Positions 35,848 to 48,286 of a DNA stretch of 64,000 nucleotides are shown here, in pieces. The stretch comes from Byssothecium circinans (Eukaryota; Ascomycota; Dothideomycetes; Pleosporales; Massarinaceae). The stretch is taken from the NCBI GenBank assembly GCA_010015675.1, contig ML976984.1, positions 73,571 through 137,570 of the forward strand. Reading direction: 5' to 3'. The notes below the pieces were generated by a model. It was not told where the DNA came from. It did no database searches and saw only the letters and a program-made list of their open reading frames with translations. How positions within the stretch are numbered: the first letter of the stretch is position 1; every line of letters starts with the position of its first letter. Position numbers and translations under genes: made by a program.

Positions 35848-36469
35848 TCGGAGTCTGTTTGTGCGTGCAGGTATATCCCTTTTCTTTAGTTAACTGTCTG
35901 GCATGGCTATTGTAGGTGGTGGGTGCATGGTATCTGGTGTCTGTAGCCTCTAGGTAGTACGCTTCTCTGGAGCTTGTGGCTCCCATGGAAGTCTACTTCT
36001 CTTGCTGATATACTTGATGTGTTGTGAGTGATGTTTTAACCATGTTGTAATACGATGTTTGACAGTGGCAAAAAAGGCATCACTTCTCAGATTTCCGGAA
36101 AAGAGGTCAAACTGGCTCCTTACACACCACGGATTGACTGTGTCTTGACTCCTGCGGAATCGATATATCGTACTGATTTTCTGGAGCACAAACGAAAAAC
36201 AACTGCAGCTGAGCTGAAACAACGTTTGGAGGCATGTCAGATTAGTGGCAGTGGCGTCTCCGGAAGCGGGAAAGCGGGAATGCGGCATGCATCTTACCTC
36301 AGCCGCTCAGCCCTGCATGCATGTTTAGCGTGGAGGGGTTCCTGCGGCTCATGCCTCATGGTCTAGCAGGACCCAGGCACATTTACCACGCTTCTACTTC
36401 CCCATCATTTCTAAGCTTGACATTGGAGAATCGAGAAGAATCCGAGAGATCGAGAGAGCGCGAAGAAAC
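35848..36469. other. Intergenic, NST1 3' end to PCM1
   Basis: No gene; frames here overlap the NST1 3' flank and the PCM1 promoter. An AGAG/GAGA-rich leader lies just before the PCM1 ATG. Confidence 0.5.
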
Positions 36470-38317
36470 ATGTCTGATCCTATCGTGGAGGCCGTGGCCA
36501 AGCACCCGGCGCCTGAGGGCCTGATCTATACGTATGGCACGGCTGGTGTATGACTTTTCAATTCTTTTCAAGAGATGCTCTGTCCTTACTGATCTATGCT
36601 TCTAGTTCCGTACGAAAGCGTAAGCCTCGTCCCCGCACCTCCCCGCATCACCCCAACATCTCAGAGCAGGGCCTAATTGGAACAGTGAGGTCCTCGACTC
36701 CGTCTTGACCCGCGTCGGTCTTGTTGCGTCGCTCCGATCTCGCTCGCTGAAGGGAAAATGGATCGGTGTCATGATCACGGCGTCTCACAACCCGCCGGAG
36801 GATAATGGCGTCAAGCTCGTGGAGCCGCTGGTACGCTACATGACGATAGGAATGGAGGGGGGAAGGGCTTACAAAATGACAGGGAAACATGCTGCAAGAG
36901 GACTGGGAGGTCATCAGTACCGAGATCGCCAACAAAGTTTCCCCTGAACACGTGTCGAAATACTACCACGACATCGCCTCACAACACAAAGCTGACCTCG
37001 CATCACCCGCCCGTGTCGTTGTCGCCCGTGATACAAGAGCTTCGGGGTCTAGGCTTCTTGGCTGCCTTTTGGATGGGTTGAAGGCTACCGGTGCGGAGGT
37101 GAAGGAGTATGGCTTTTTGACGACACCTCAGCTGCATTACATGGTCCGCTGCTTGAACACGGAGGGCACCAAGGATGCCTATGGAACACCGACGGAGAAG
37201 GGATACTATGAAAAGTTTGGCGCCGCTTTCAAGACGGCACTGAAGGGCAAGAAGCCCGCCGGCAGCTTGACGGTGGATTGTGCGAATGGTGTTGGCGGGC
37301 CCAAGTTGACCGAGCTGATCAAGTATCTTCCGCCCAAGGAGGAGGCTTTGGAGATTTTCGTCATCAACGACAATGTCATCAAGCCGGAGAGCTTGAACGT
37401 GGACGTAAGGCGCCCTTCACTATCTGTTTGGGGGCTATTCTGATCGTGTATAGTGCGGTGCCGACTTCGTCAAGACTAACCAGCGCGCTCCTCCTTCCTC
37501 AAAAGCTGGTCCAGGCGACCGATGCGCCTCTCTTGATGGCGATGCTGACCGTGTAGTCTACTACTTCAAAGATGCTAGCAACGTTTTCCGCCTGCTTGAC
37601 GGTGACCGCATCGCCACTCTCGTAGCCTCCTTCCTAGGCGACCAAGTCCGTCTTGCCGGCCTTGCAGATGATATCAAGATCGGCGTCGTCCAGACTGCCT
37701 ATGCCAACGGTGCCGCGACCCAATTCGTTGAGCAGCACCTCAAGCTCAAAGTAGACTGCACAGCTACTGGAGTTAAGCACTTACACCATGCGGCGGAGAA
37801 GCTCGATATCGGCGTGTACTTTGAAGCCAATGGTCACGGTACTGTCATCTTCTCACCCGACACGCTCGACACAATCGCCAAGTACGAACCCAAGTCACCC
37901 GGCCAGAAAGAAGCCCTCGACGTCCTCCGCGCCTGCATCGACCTCATCAACCAATCCGTCGGCGACGCGCTCTCTGACTTCCTCCTCGTGGAAGTCGTTC
38001 TCGCGCACAAGAACTGGGGACCCCAAGAATGGCTCTCGACCTACACCGATCTTCCCAACCGCCTGCTCAAAGTCATCGTCGACGACCGCAAGGTCTTCAA
38101 GACGACGGACGCGGAGAGGAAGCTAGTGGCGCCCGAGGGGCTGCAGGCGCAGATCGACAAGGAGGTGCAGAAGGTGAGGCAGGGACGAAGCTTTGCTCGA
38201 GCCAGTGGCACAGAGGATGCTGTGAGGGTTTATGCCGAGGCGGCCACGACGAAGGAGGCGGAGGATCTGGCGAGGAAGGTTTCCGAGCTTGTCAAGGCTG
38301 CGGGGAGTGGGAAATAG
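36470..38317 (+). CDS. PCM1: Phosphoacetylglucosamine mutase
   Basis: Converts GlcNAc-6-phosphate to GlcNAc-1-phosphate, the step before UDP-GlcNAc, needed for chitin, N-glycans and GPI anchors. Five exons: 36470-36547, 36606-36619, 36686-36830, 36883-37404 and 37454-38317, giving 540 aa. Exon 2 is only 14 nt and codes the FRTKA segment after YGTAG. The phosphoserine loop is [11 protein letters not shown] with the active Ser near residue 64; the metal loop DGDADR is near residue 279; the phosphate-binding loop [15 protein letters not shown] is near residue 501. These positions match the human and Candida enzymes. Domain spacing is complete, with no lesion. The enzyme is cytosolic. Confidence 0.96.
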
Positions 38318-39938
38318 GGTAGCCTATTCGGACCGTTTGCTTTGCTGTGTGTGAGACGGGGTTTTGAGGGGTGATGATTAGACGATTCTATGATAGAGAA
38401 AAGGTAACTTGGTTGCAATGAAACAAAAAAGTATTGCTTTTCTATTGTTGCTGCATATTACTCAAGTGATTGCTTTTGAAAGGTAGAACAGCAACTATTC
38501 ACACTATTGCCGACATGGTCTCGTCATACTGTACTGTATTCTCTCTCCGGGACCAAAATAGACATTCGTACTGTACTGGCGGCCGGCTGGTCGGTCGGTC
38601 AGACGTCGGTGTCACGGCCTCACGGTCCGGCAATTCAATGACGACATCACACGGGATGCAACAACCTATCTCGTACTCTCGTATGCAAGTATGCAGGTGG
38701 TACGTATCGGGTAGCTGTTGGTGCATGCGCACGTCATACGGAGGGCCAATACTGCATGTGCGCTGTTAGGCGTCGCCAAGCTACCACTTATCTGGGCTTT
38801 CTTGCGAGGCTTATTGAGAACGATAATGTGTGGGAGGAGATACATTGGGGAGTGGGGGGCTTGGATGGTTCGGCGGATCCAAGACACGACCTCAGGGGAA
38901 AGCCACGCGGTTCACAAAACGCCATTGTTCGTTCGTTAGTTCCATCATTCATCATTCAAAGCAACAGGCGAAGCTAGGTATCTTCCGGCATAAGGTACGA
39001 TAAGGATAAGGTCGGTATTCAGCGCGCGCGCGTCCGCGTCCGCGTCAGCTTCATCAACGGTTGGTGGTTTAACGTTGGAGGGAGAGTGGCCGTGTCGCGG
39101 TGTGATTGGTCCAGAGCGCGCATGAAGTCGGAAAAGACATCCCGTTGAGGTTAATTTCAGGCTCTCAGGGCGCGAGGTTGTTGTGGTTTAACGCTCTGTG
39201 TGTTTTGGCCGACGCCTGCACGGCGGTTGGCTTGCTGCTCAGGTGGTTGTTTCAAGCATGATTTGGTTTTATTGGAGGGGTGTGGAATGGTCAGAGGGGG
39301 GGATTGGATAGGGTGCGGGTAGGTAAGTGAGGGTGAAAGGATAGCACATGGTCGATAAGTCCTTCGTGTGCGCGGTAGGCAATATTTGGTAGCTCGCGTG
39401 GCCATGCGTTAGGTGGAAGCGGGCAGGTTGCGGGTTGTGGGAAGAGATCAACTGGTCGCGACCTCGCCGGCCAAAAATAGCGTGCAAGAGGAATTTTCCA
39501 TGGAAGTGCAGACTGACCAATGGGATGCGCCGCTCTCCCTTGCGAGCACCCTCCTCCACCTCTACTCCTCTTGCAGGGCTGCGTAGACGGCAGGGGCCAG
39601 GCCGTCATCGAGGCCATCCCAGTTCAGGTTTCCTCTTCTTCGCACCCGGTCGAAACCTTCTGGCAATAGTCTCTCTTTCCTTTGTCACTGGCCCTCCTCC
39701 CCACACATCATAGCACTCTCGTTTCAAAGGAGTCGTTCTTTGTTGCCCATCCCTGGTTTTATTGTTTGGCGTGTCTTATCCCTTTGTAATCTTTTTCTTT
39801 CTGGGCCGTGGAGAGTTCTGTCTACCGACAAGACAATATCCCCAGCTCTGCCCTTGCCCGTCACTTCGACTAAATATCGACCGCATACATCGACCCTCAT
39901 CTCCTAAACACTCGTTTTCCCCGCAAACTACACACAAT
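38318..39938. other. Intergenic, PCM1 to the CSC1-type channel
   Basis: 1.6 kb with no supported gene. A GCGCGCGTCCGCG-type alternating run lies near 39020. Short frames on both strands show no domain sequence. The right 200 bases hold CT-rich leader sequence of the channel gene. Confidence 0.5.
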
Positions 39939-42923
39939 ATGGCGTCAGCTTCATCAGGGTTGTTGGCTCGCGATGAGGATTTGAATGCCAAGTTGCTCAA
40001 GCTCATGTCTGACCCCTTTGGCACTCAGGTAATAAACACCACTCTCAACATGTGTAGATTATGCTAACATAACTATTAGGTCGCCAGTGATTCCGTTCTC
40101 GTCGCCGTGGGCACCTCACTCGCCATCACCGCCGCCGTCTTCCTCGCCTTCTGCATTCTCCGCCCATGGAACCAAATCGTATACGCCCCGCGCCTCCGCC
40201 ATGCCGACGAGAAACATAGACCGCCGCCGATGGACAAGAGCCTCTTCGCATGGTACAAGCCCGTCTTCAAGACCGCCGAGGAACAATACATCCAATCCAT
40301 AGGTATGGACGCCACCGTCTTCCTGCGTGTAGGGCGGATGTGCAGAAACATGTTCGTGACACTGGCAGTGGCCGGCTGCGCCCTGATCATTCCCGTCAAT
40401 GTAACGCGATCGAACAGAGACGGCAAGACGGTCAACAGCGCCATCTTCTTGATGACACCCAAGAATCTAGGTGGCAAGAACGGCAAGGCGTACTGGGCTT
40501 TTGTGGTGTTTGCCTATCTTGTCGATATCATCGTCTGCGGCTTTCTCTGGTGGACGTATCGTGCTGTGCATCAGCTGAGGAGGAAGTACATGGACAGTGC
40601 CGAGTATCAGAATAGTCTGCATTCGAGGACGCTGATGATTACGGATATCTCGAGGAATTTCCGCAGCGATCAGGGGATTCTGGACATTACGGATAGCCTG
40701 AGGACGACCCCGGAAGTGCCTCGCGGGTCGATTGGGAGGAATGTGAAGGATGTCCCGGATCTGATCGAGGAGCATGAAGAAGCTGTGGTGGAGCTGGAAC
40801 AGGTACTTGCCAAATATCTGAAGAACCCGAACAGCCTGCCCACGACACGACCCTCGTGCAAGCCCTCGAAGAAGGATCCGGAGTTTGTCAACAAGAAGGA
40901 AAAGGTGGATGCGATCAACTATCTCACTGCGAGGATACAGCGTCTAGAAGCCCAGATCAAGGAGGTTCGCGAGACAGTCGATAAGAGAGATGCTATGCCG
41001 TATGGGTTTGCTAGCTATGAGACGATCGAGTCCGCGCATACGGTCGCTTTTGCTGCCCGCAGCAAGCACCCCAAGGGTTCAAAAGTCCAGCTCGCTCCCA
41101 AGCCCAAGGAGATCATCTGGAAGAACTTGCCTTTAGCACCCAAAGTCCGACGCTGGAGGCGATTCATCAACAGGCTCTGGATTACCCTGCTAACAGCCCT
41201 GTACTTCATTCCGAACGCTCTAATCGCCGTCTTTCTCGCCCAACTTCAAAACATCGCCATCCTCTGGCCCACATTCGGTACCGAAATGGCCAAGAACCCA
41301 AAGACCTGGGCTATCGTCCAAGGTATCGCAGCCCCCGCCCTCACCTCACTCTTCTACTACTTTCTCCCCATCATTTTCCGCAAGCTCTCCGTTTCCGCCG
41401 GCGACACTACCAAGACTTCCCGCGAAAGGCACGTCGTTTCCCAGTTGTACTCCTTTTTTATCTTCAACAACCTGATCGTCTTCTCACTGTTTGGCGCCTT
41501 TTTCAACATGGCCAGCGGTGCCATCAAAGTCGCCAAGGACACTCGTCTTCCATGGTACCAGGTCCTTCAAGATATCCACCCATTTTCGACCATCATGGTT
41601 GCGCTCTGCAACATCTCACCCTTCTGGGTCACGTGGCTCGTGCAGCGCAATCTGGGTGCCGCCATTGATCTGTCGCAGTTTGTCAATCTGGCGTGGGGGT
41701 CTTTTTCGAGGAAATTCCTGAATCCGACACCCAGGGAGCTTATCAAGCGCACGGCTCCTCCACCGTTCGACTATGCGAGTTACTACAACTACTACCTCTT
41801 CTACTCGACGGTGGCGTTGACTTTTGGTGCGCTACAGCCGCTTACGCTCGTTGTCACAGCGTTCTACTTTACCATCGATTCGTCGATGAAGAAGTATCTC
41901 TTGATGTAAGTTCTTTCCCCTTCTTACCACTTCCTTGCTAACAAGTCCAGGTACGTGTTCTGCACCAAGAACGAATCCGGCGGACTCTACTGGCGTGCCC
42001 TCTTCAACCGCTTCCTTGCCGGCACCTTCCTCGCGAACCTTGTAATCGCCCTCACAGTCGGCGCCCGCGGCGACCAGCGCTGGCTCATGCTCGGCTCCAT
42101 GATCCCCCTCCCCGTACTCCTCCTCGGCTTCAAATTCTACTGCAAGAGCACCTTCGACAACTCCATCAAATACTACACCAAAGGCGAAACACCAAAGGGC
42201 GCCGAAGCACCTCCCCCCATCGACAAAGAATCCCGCAGACGCGACCGCGTCGCCGTCCGTTTCGGCCACCCGGCCCTCTACCAGAAACTCACCGTCCCCA
42301 TGGTCGACGAAAAGAGCAAGCATCTCCTCGGCGAAGTGTACCGCGGACGTCTCGACGGCGATCTCGGCGGCACCGCGGGCTATAGCGATATCTACATGAA
42401 GCGCATGAGTAAAGAGCACCCTGGGAAATCCGCAGCTTCGGCAGCAGCGGCGACGGGCCCCTTTGAGTTCGTCTCGGAGAGCAACATGGATTTTGAGAAC
42501 TTCAAGAACCGGCCTGAATTCAGCGACGAGCATGGCGGCGAGGGGTCGATATACGGCGACGCGACGACGGGTTCTCGTCCTGGCACGCCGTCGACGGTGG
42601 TCGGTGGTGGGTATGGGCATGAGCGCGGACGCTCGGTGTCGAGGGATTCGGAACGCACGTTTGGATCACCGGGGGATGAGGGCGCGGGCGTCACGTATCC
42701 TGCGGGATATCATACTACGCCGAGCAACTTGAGGGAGTTTAGTCCGAGTCCGGATCGGGGCGGCGTGGGTGCGGGGGTCGGGAGGGATGGGTTCGCGAGA
42801 GTGCCGAGTCATACCTATTCACTACCGGCGAGGGATGATGCGGAGCTGCTGGGGGCGGCGGCGCCGATTGCGGGACAGACGCCGTATGAGGCGGATGGGA
42901 GGGGGGAGTATTTTAGACGGTGA
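39939..42923 (+). CDS. OSCA/CSC1-type (DUF221) osmosensitive cation channel
   Basis: A membrane protein of the TMEM63/OSCA/CSC1 family, mechanosensitive or osmosensitive calcium-permeable channels; fungal relatives include Csc1, Rsn1 and Phm7. Exons 39939-40028, 40080-41905 and 41951-42923 give 962 aa. A first membrane helix (VLVAVGTSLAITAAVFLAF) is followed by two more, near residues 125 and 165, before a long cytosolic domain with RTLMITDISRNF and a coiled coil (about residues 225-340). A conserved LAPKPKEIIWKNL leads to a second bundle of roughly seven helices. The C-terminal 200 residues are a cytosolic, Gly/Ser-rich tail that could be phosphorylated. It most resembles the Rsn1 branch; exact orthology is unproven. 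Intron 2 splits the ATG methionine codon in LLM|YVF. Confidence 0.93.
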
Positions 42924-45380
42924 GGTGGGAGGCTTGTGGGGGGGAAGGTGAAATGGCTTGACGAATTTCTTTAATCTGAGTTTGTGAGAGAAAGAGAGAG
43001 GGTGAACGGGGAGGGGAGAGGAGGGGGTTTCTTATATGTTCATGCATGGCATCCACGTTCCGTGGTATGCGGGCCTCAGCTACTTGGGCATTTAGATGGC
43101 GTTATATCAGTGTGTAAGTGTATCTCGGTCTGTGAGTGAGTGAGAGAGGCGAGGCGAGCGAAGAAGTTGAGACTGGGGAGGGGGTCGGGGCAGTGAAGGA
43201 GTGAAATAGAAGACCAACCTTGGGTGGTCTGGTTGTTAAGAGGCGCGTCTCTAGCTTGCCTGCATTGCATTGCAAGGCATGCAAGGCGTCGGCATCCTTC
43301 CGCTTGTTGGAAGAAAAAAGATGAATTCAAATCAACAGTTCAATTAATTAATCACTCTCTCTCACTTGTTTATCGCGTTGTAGAGTTTAGTTTTTCTGTG
43401 AGTATCTGTAGGATAGATAGGAGATGGAATGGTGATCATCACCATCGTCATCACTAAATGTACTCAGTAGTAGAGCTAGCTATGCGGGAATGAGAATGAG
43501 AATGAGCTACCGGGAGGTTGTATATGTACCCCCTCCCCTCCCTTTTTCTCATCCTGCTTTCCTTTCTCCCCACACACACTCGCTTCGCACACACAACCGT
43601 AGCCATCAGGCTCCATCTCAAGAAAGAAAGACCTTGTGGTCGAATACATGGCGAGTCCCGTCTGCCTACCGAGCCTTTGGTTTTTGATTTTTTTTGGCGT
43701 TGTCGACTCGAACGAGCGGGAAGAAGAGGATGGCTCGTGAGTGCCTGTCTTGCTGTCTGTCTGTCTTCTCTCCTTGCTGTCCTGGGGCCTGGGGATGTGT
43801 GCGATCGGCTCTTGTCTTGGCGTTGAACGAAATGGAGGGGGAGGTGAAGAATGAGGTGGTGGTTGGTGGTGTTTTGTTCTCTTCTCGCTCTGTCTTGCTT
43901 TTTCTTGCATCTGTCCGTCTGTTGGTCTTGAGGATATCAGGGAAGGGGAGAAGGGGAGAAGGTGGAAAGGGTGGAGGGGAGAGAGAAGAGAAGTCTGTTT
44001 GACCTGTCTGTCTCGAAAAGCCAAGTCGAACGCAATGCATGGAGTGGCGTTGGGGGAGGCGGGAGGTAGGAGATGGGGGGAGAAGTGGGAGGAGAAAATG
44101 GGCAATATTAAATAAAGACAATTTTCCGGGCATGAAGTGGGGTGGTAGAGATAGCGTGAGGTCGAGAATTGGGCAATATTAGGACGAGGACGATTTTTGG
44201 GGGATGTGTTGGTGGATCTGGTTGAGGGGTGAGGGCTGGACCTGTCATGCCTTGCCTTCTCAGTTGGGATTCAAATGTTATCAGAAGACGGAAGATGAAG
44301 ATAAAGATGATAATGAAAATGAAAACAGACAAGACGAATGTGGGCGAGGGAGTAGTCTACGACAGTTACCCGCATTTGGTATAAAGCGAGGGGGCGATCC
44401 AGCCATGGCCTCGGATTTGGCATCTGCCTCTGCGCCGTGCAGTACATTTGAAGGGAAAGAAAACCTCAAATCTAAGATGAATCAAAGGTTGAGTGGCGAA
44501 GACCTATGGATTCTCTCTGCGTGGGGGAAAAAAAGGGTAAAATTGCACGAAGAAGAAGAAAAACGCTGACACCGTTCCCGCATGTGGTTTACTCCTGCTC
44601 CTTCTCCGGTATCAATAAATCTTCGATTTCGGCAGTCCACGGAGGAGATAGCTTCTTGGAACGCGGCGACTGGAAAGAGTACAGTGAACGAATTATGTTG
44701 TCAGTGCCTTTCCCCTCAGGGAACGGACGCAGGTTCGAAATGGAAACGTTAAAGCATGCCCAACAATCCAATGTGTGGGTGTGCTTGTGAGTTTTCAGGT
44801 CGTAGATTCTGCGTCTAGGCCCAGAGTAAAGGAAGACGAAACGAATGATCATGTTTATGGCGAGAGTGCGCCTTAACTTGACTTTATGTCATTGTTTTGG
44901 ATAAGAGGGAAAATTAATAGGTCAGGATGATGGAGATGGTGTGGATTGGACACTAGTAAGAAGTGTATCTCATGGAGAAGGGTCCGGCAGATGGGAAAAT
45001 AGAAACGAGAATGGACTTTTGCAATGCTATGGGCATTTTCGGAGGTCTGAGAAAGAGGGTATATAAGCTCTCCGCACGCAATGCTCTCCCTTCTTCTGAT
45101 AGACAGCGCACACCATATTAAAATCCTCTTCAAAATTTATCTATAAAGCCTAATGTTGTGAGCAGCGACTTTGGGGGGGAATGTCGGTCTCTTAAAAGGA
45201 TTCGGCAGATATGAAATGGTTCTAAGGCTCTTCCTCTTCTTCCGAAAAAAGATTAGAAACAGAGAGAGCTAAAAGACATGGCTTGCTCTTCTTTTCTAGC
45301 TGGAAAGCTGGATTATGGCTATGAGAGATTAGTGAAAAGAACACTTTCCATAGAGCCTGCATGTGCGAACTAGAGCCCTT
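42924..45380. other. Gene-poor stretch 3' of the channel gene
   Basis: About 2.4 kb without a supported gene. A 209-codon minus-strand frame (43476-44105) is Ser/Pro/His-rich low complexity running through C/T-rich DNA and reads as chance. Purine-rich GATGAAAATG-type sequence occurs near 44287-44330. A TATATAAG at 45059-45066 has no gene after it (see findings). Confidence 0.5.
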
Positions 45381-46418
45381 CTACAGGGCTAGAATCAATT
45401 TCCGTAGGATCTGAATGCAATAATCATCGCCCCAGTTATGGAAGATCATGCGGAAGAAATAAATGTCTGCGCCCTTGACCAGCTGCTCGGTGAAGAAGTC
45501 ACAGTCGACGACTGCGGGTGCTGTGGCGATGACTTCGGGAAGGCCCTGCACTGTGACCATAATGGTTGGGAACCGCTTGACGAGTTCGAGTGCGATGACG
45601 CCGTGCGAACCGCCCACGTCGACGACAGTCTTGTATTTGCTCCAATCGTAGTTGTTGATGACGAGCGAAGTCTGCATGCCGGGACTTGCTTGGACGAAGC
45701 TCATCGAGTCAGCGAATCTCTTCGCTTTTGCTTCGTCACCCCCGGGGCTGGCCAAGAAGCCTTCTTTGGTGTGATGTGCGAGGTTCCAGGCTGTTTGGTT
45801 GGACTTCTCGGATCCTGTCCATTCCTCAATTGCGGAGACAAGGTGTGGGCTTGACGACCGCATGTTATCGCGGGTTTACTCTATCCATTCGCTTCATAGA
45901 GGAACGTTGGCAATGGCACTGCTCATTGCGAGCGAGATATGACGCCGGGTGAAGGTTCGAGCAGTAGCAGCTGGCGATGGCATGACGGATAAGTCGGTCC
46001 GGTATCTCTGTAGTCTATTCCAGCGCTTTTCGCAAGCCGTGACCGTGGTGGTTTCTGTGGGGAAGAAAAGAGTTCGCAAACTTGAAGCGCGCGATGGCGC
46101 TGAGGCTGATGAGGTTAGTGGGCTGTGACTCATTAGGATCATTCTGGTCTGTCCATCATGCCGAATCAGTGAGCTTACCGTGTGAATCGGCTTGTGGAAT
46201 ATCTTGTCCATCGGACCCAGCGGTAGCGCCTGAAGCTCATCCATCGCCTCGGGCGCAGCTTCCTTTGCCTCCGTGATATCAGGCGGCAGGGGGAGGTCTG
46301 GTGGGGTAGAAGCGTCGAAAGAGGGGGAAGGTAGTTTGCTTGCTGAGAAACTGTCGTCCAACTTCCGAGTGTTCTGCTCGATATGGTTCGAAAGCTCAAC
46401 GACTCTGCTGGGAGCCAT
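45381..46418 (-). pseudogene. Broken O-methyltransferase (Methyltransf_2 family)
   Basis: Remnant of a fungal S-adenosylmethionine-dependent O-methyltransferase of the secondary-metabolite kind. It starts at an ATG (46418, MAPSRVVELSNHI) with a normal N-terminal dimerisation region ending in FHKPIHT; a 35-nt candidate intron (46144-46178) leads to LISLSAIARFKFANSF. Past 46060 the match jumps between three frames, with in-frame TGA (45894-45896) and TAA (45876-45878). A clean frame then runs 45863-45381 with motif I VVDVGGSHGVIALELV and the late FFRMIFHNWGDDYCIQILR. The TAG at 45381 cuts it in LILAL, where family members continue, so the C-terminal 50 or so residues are lost. No intact enzyme can be made. 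Confidence 0.75.
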
Positions 46419-48286
46419 GCTGGTTGATGGCGGGATGTAGACAGAGTGAACGTGGATGATGGACGAGCAGCTTGGACGTGCAGCAGGTGTTTTGAGGTGA
46501 AACTTGGAGAACTTCCAAAGAAAGATCGATGCATGCTTAAGGCGACGGTGTGGTAGAGTGATATTCAGCTTCTTGGTAGAGAGGTTCAAAGTACGTTCAA
46601 CTACACGAGGTAGTTGCTGTGTAGGGTCAAAAGCCCGTGCTGTGTGGCACGACTCGTCACACGAACATGCTCGTTCTCAAGGGCTGTGCCGTTCTCAAGC
46701 ATGGACGTGAGTTACACAGCAGAAACTCGGTGTGCACAGTCGCTAGCCTAGACGCACATCTTGCAGATCCGGGGATCTGGATGAGAATTGGCACCCATGT
46801 GGTGTAGGCTCACGTCAACAGAGGCCGTCTGGATGCAAGTTGATGCTCTGATCCTTCGAGCCCTGCGAGTTTCCCTTTTTCAGCTTTCCAAGGGCGTTCG
46901 ATACGTCTCGCTGTCTCGTTTCAAGGTAGATTAGCTGTCCTCCCCGCCCGCCATGCACACCTATGATAGTCGAGTTTTTTGCTCTTTGTATCTTGGTAGC
47001 GACGAAGAAGCTTTTGGTAGGTTCTGAGCAATCGTAGATATCAGTCAAGAGATTGAACCACAGGCCAAGCGCTGGGGTGACGGACAGTTCGACTCATAAG
47101 ATTATACGACTCAGTTCGCAGCGATGACCCGTCGCTAGCGCCGTCACTGTGTAGCGGCTCTTTTTATCGGCCAAACGCCGTGGGACTGGAGGACTGAAGT
47201 CAAAAGGCTTGGGCATCGACCACCAAAGTGTAACCATGGTTTAAGTGCAATAATCCCGCTCCACCTATTAACCGTAAAAGTGCAGAGTCTCTGCATGATG
47301 AAATATCAGGCCGTCAATAGCCTTACCTATGATGTGTGTCTAGGGCTGATTGTGTCACACTACTTTGTACTACATATGTACCAGCGCAGCTGAGATGTCG
47401 TGACTTGAGTCATAACCAACTAGCTGGCGTCACAGCCGCAGTTGGGAACCCGCCATACCGGGACTCATTAGCCATGGCTCGTTGTGCTACAACCACCCTG
47501 CTGATTGAATGCGCCGAAGAACACGAGTTTCATTACAACGTTATTGCGAACAGTATCGGCGCTTCATGAGAATCCGGTTCAACACCTACGCCAAAGCGAT
47601 TCCAACCTCTCTACAAGCTAACGGCGGCCTTATTAATCGACATAAGCAAAACAGTGAGGAGGTCAGGGGCTGGATCTGAGTACACGATCGTAGAGTTTTG
47701 GACGTTATCTGGCCTTCAGTCAGAACATGAATGACTTTCAGCGTGAATTGTCACAGCTAATGGTCCGTGAGTGGTACCTCGTACCACGACTACTTTTGCA
47801 TGCGTGGAGCGCATTTCCTGAACAATGCTCAATCGCCTCTTGCAAACGTACCAGTGGCCGAGCCTCCCATCACGCTTTCAGCGAAGCAAGTTACCACCAG
47901 AAGAATTCTGTAGCTGCGGTAAGGCATTAACCACAAGTTGTAGCCTCCTTGTATTTGCCAAGTTCAGCCCTCGAATTCGTAGCATTATTTTTGAGTAGGT
48001 TTATATGGAATCAACTATCGCGTATGGACCAAATGGATCTATCTAGTCAAACAGCTCGGAATTGCCACCTAGAAGGACTCATATGCGCTAGGTCGGAGGC
48101 GTCTCCTGTCATAGAGCACGGAGGAGTCATCAATCCCACCATATAAATATCCGCGTTTCTCTACCGTTCACTTCCTTCACTATACTTCAACTTCCAAAAC
48201 TTGTCAGAACTTTCGAGGCATCTATACATTTCACAAATACCTTCAACTATACCAGCATTCCTACCACCAACTCCATAGCTCCACCG
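46419..48286. other. Gene-poor stretch left of the RRM gene
   Basis: 1.9 kb with only short frames and no protein-like sequence. The right end holds a TATA box and CT-rich leader of the RRM gene. Confidence 0.5.
48142..48149 (+). promoter_or_regulatory. TATA box of the RRM gene
   Basis: TATAAATA, 145 bp upstream of the ATG at 48287, followed by CT-rich sequence and AACTTCC repeats typical of a fungal core promoter. Confidence 0.5.

Noticed and set aside
36055..36366. 103-codon plus-strand frame after NST1
   Set aside because: It lies in the NST1 3' flank and shows no domain.
43476..44105. 209-codon minus-strand frame
   Set aside because: Ser/Pro/His low complexity from C/T-rich DNA; no protein-like alternation or domain.
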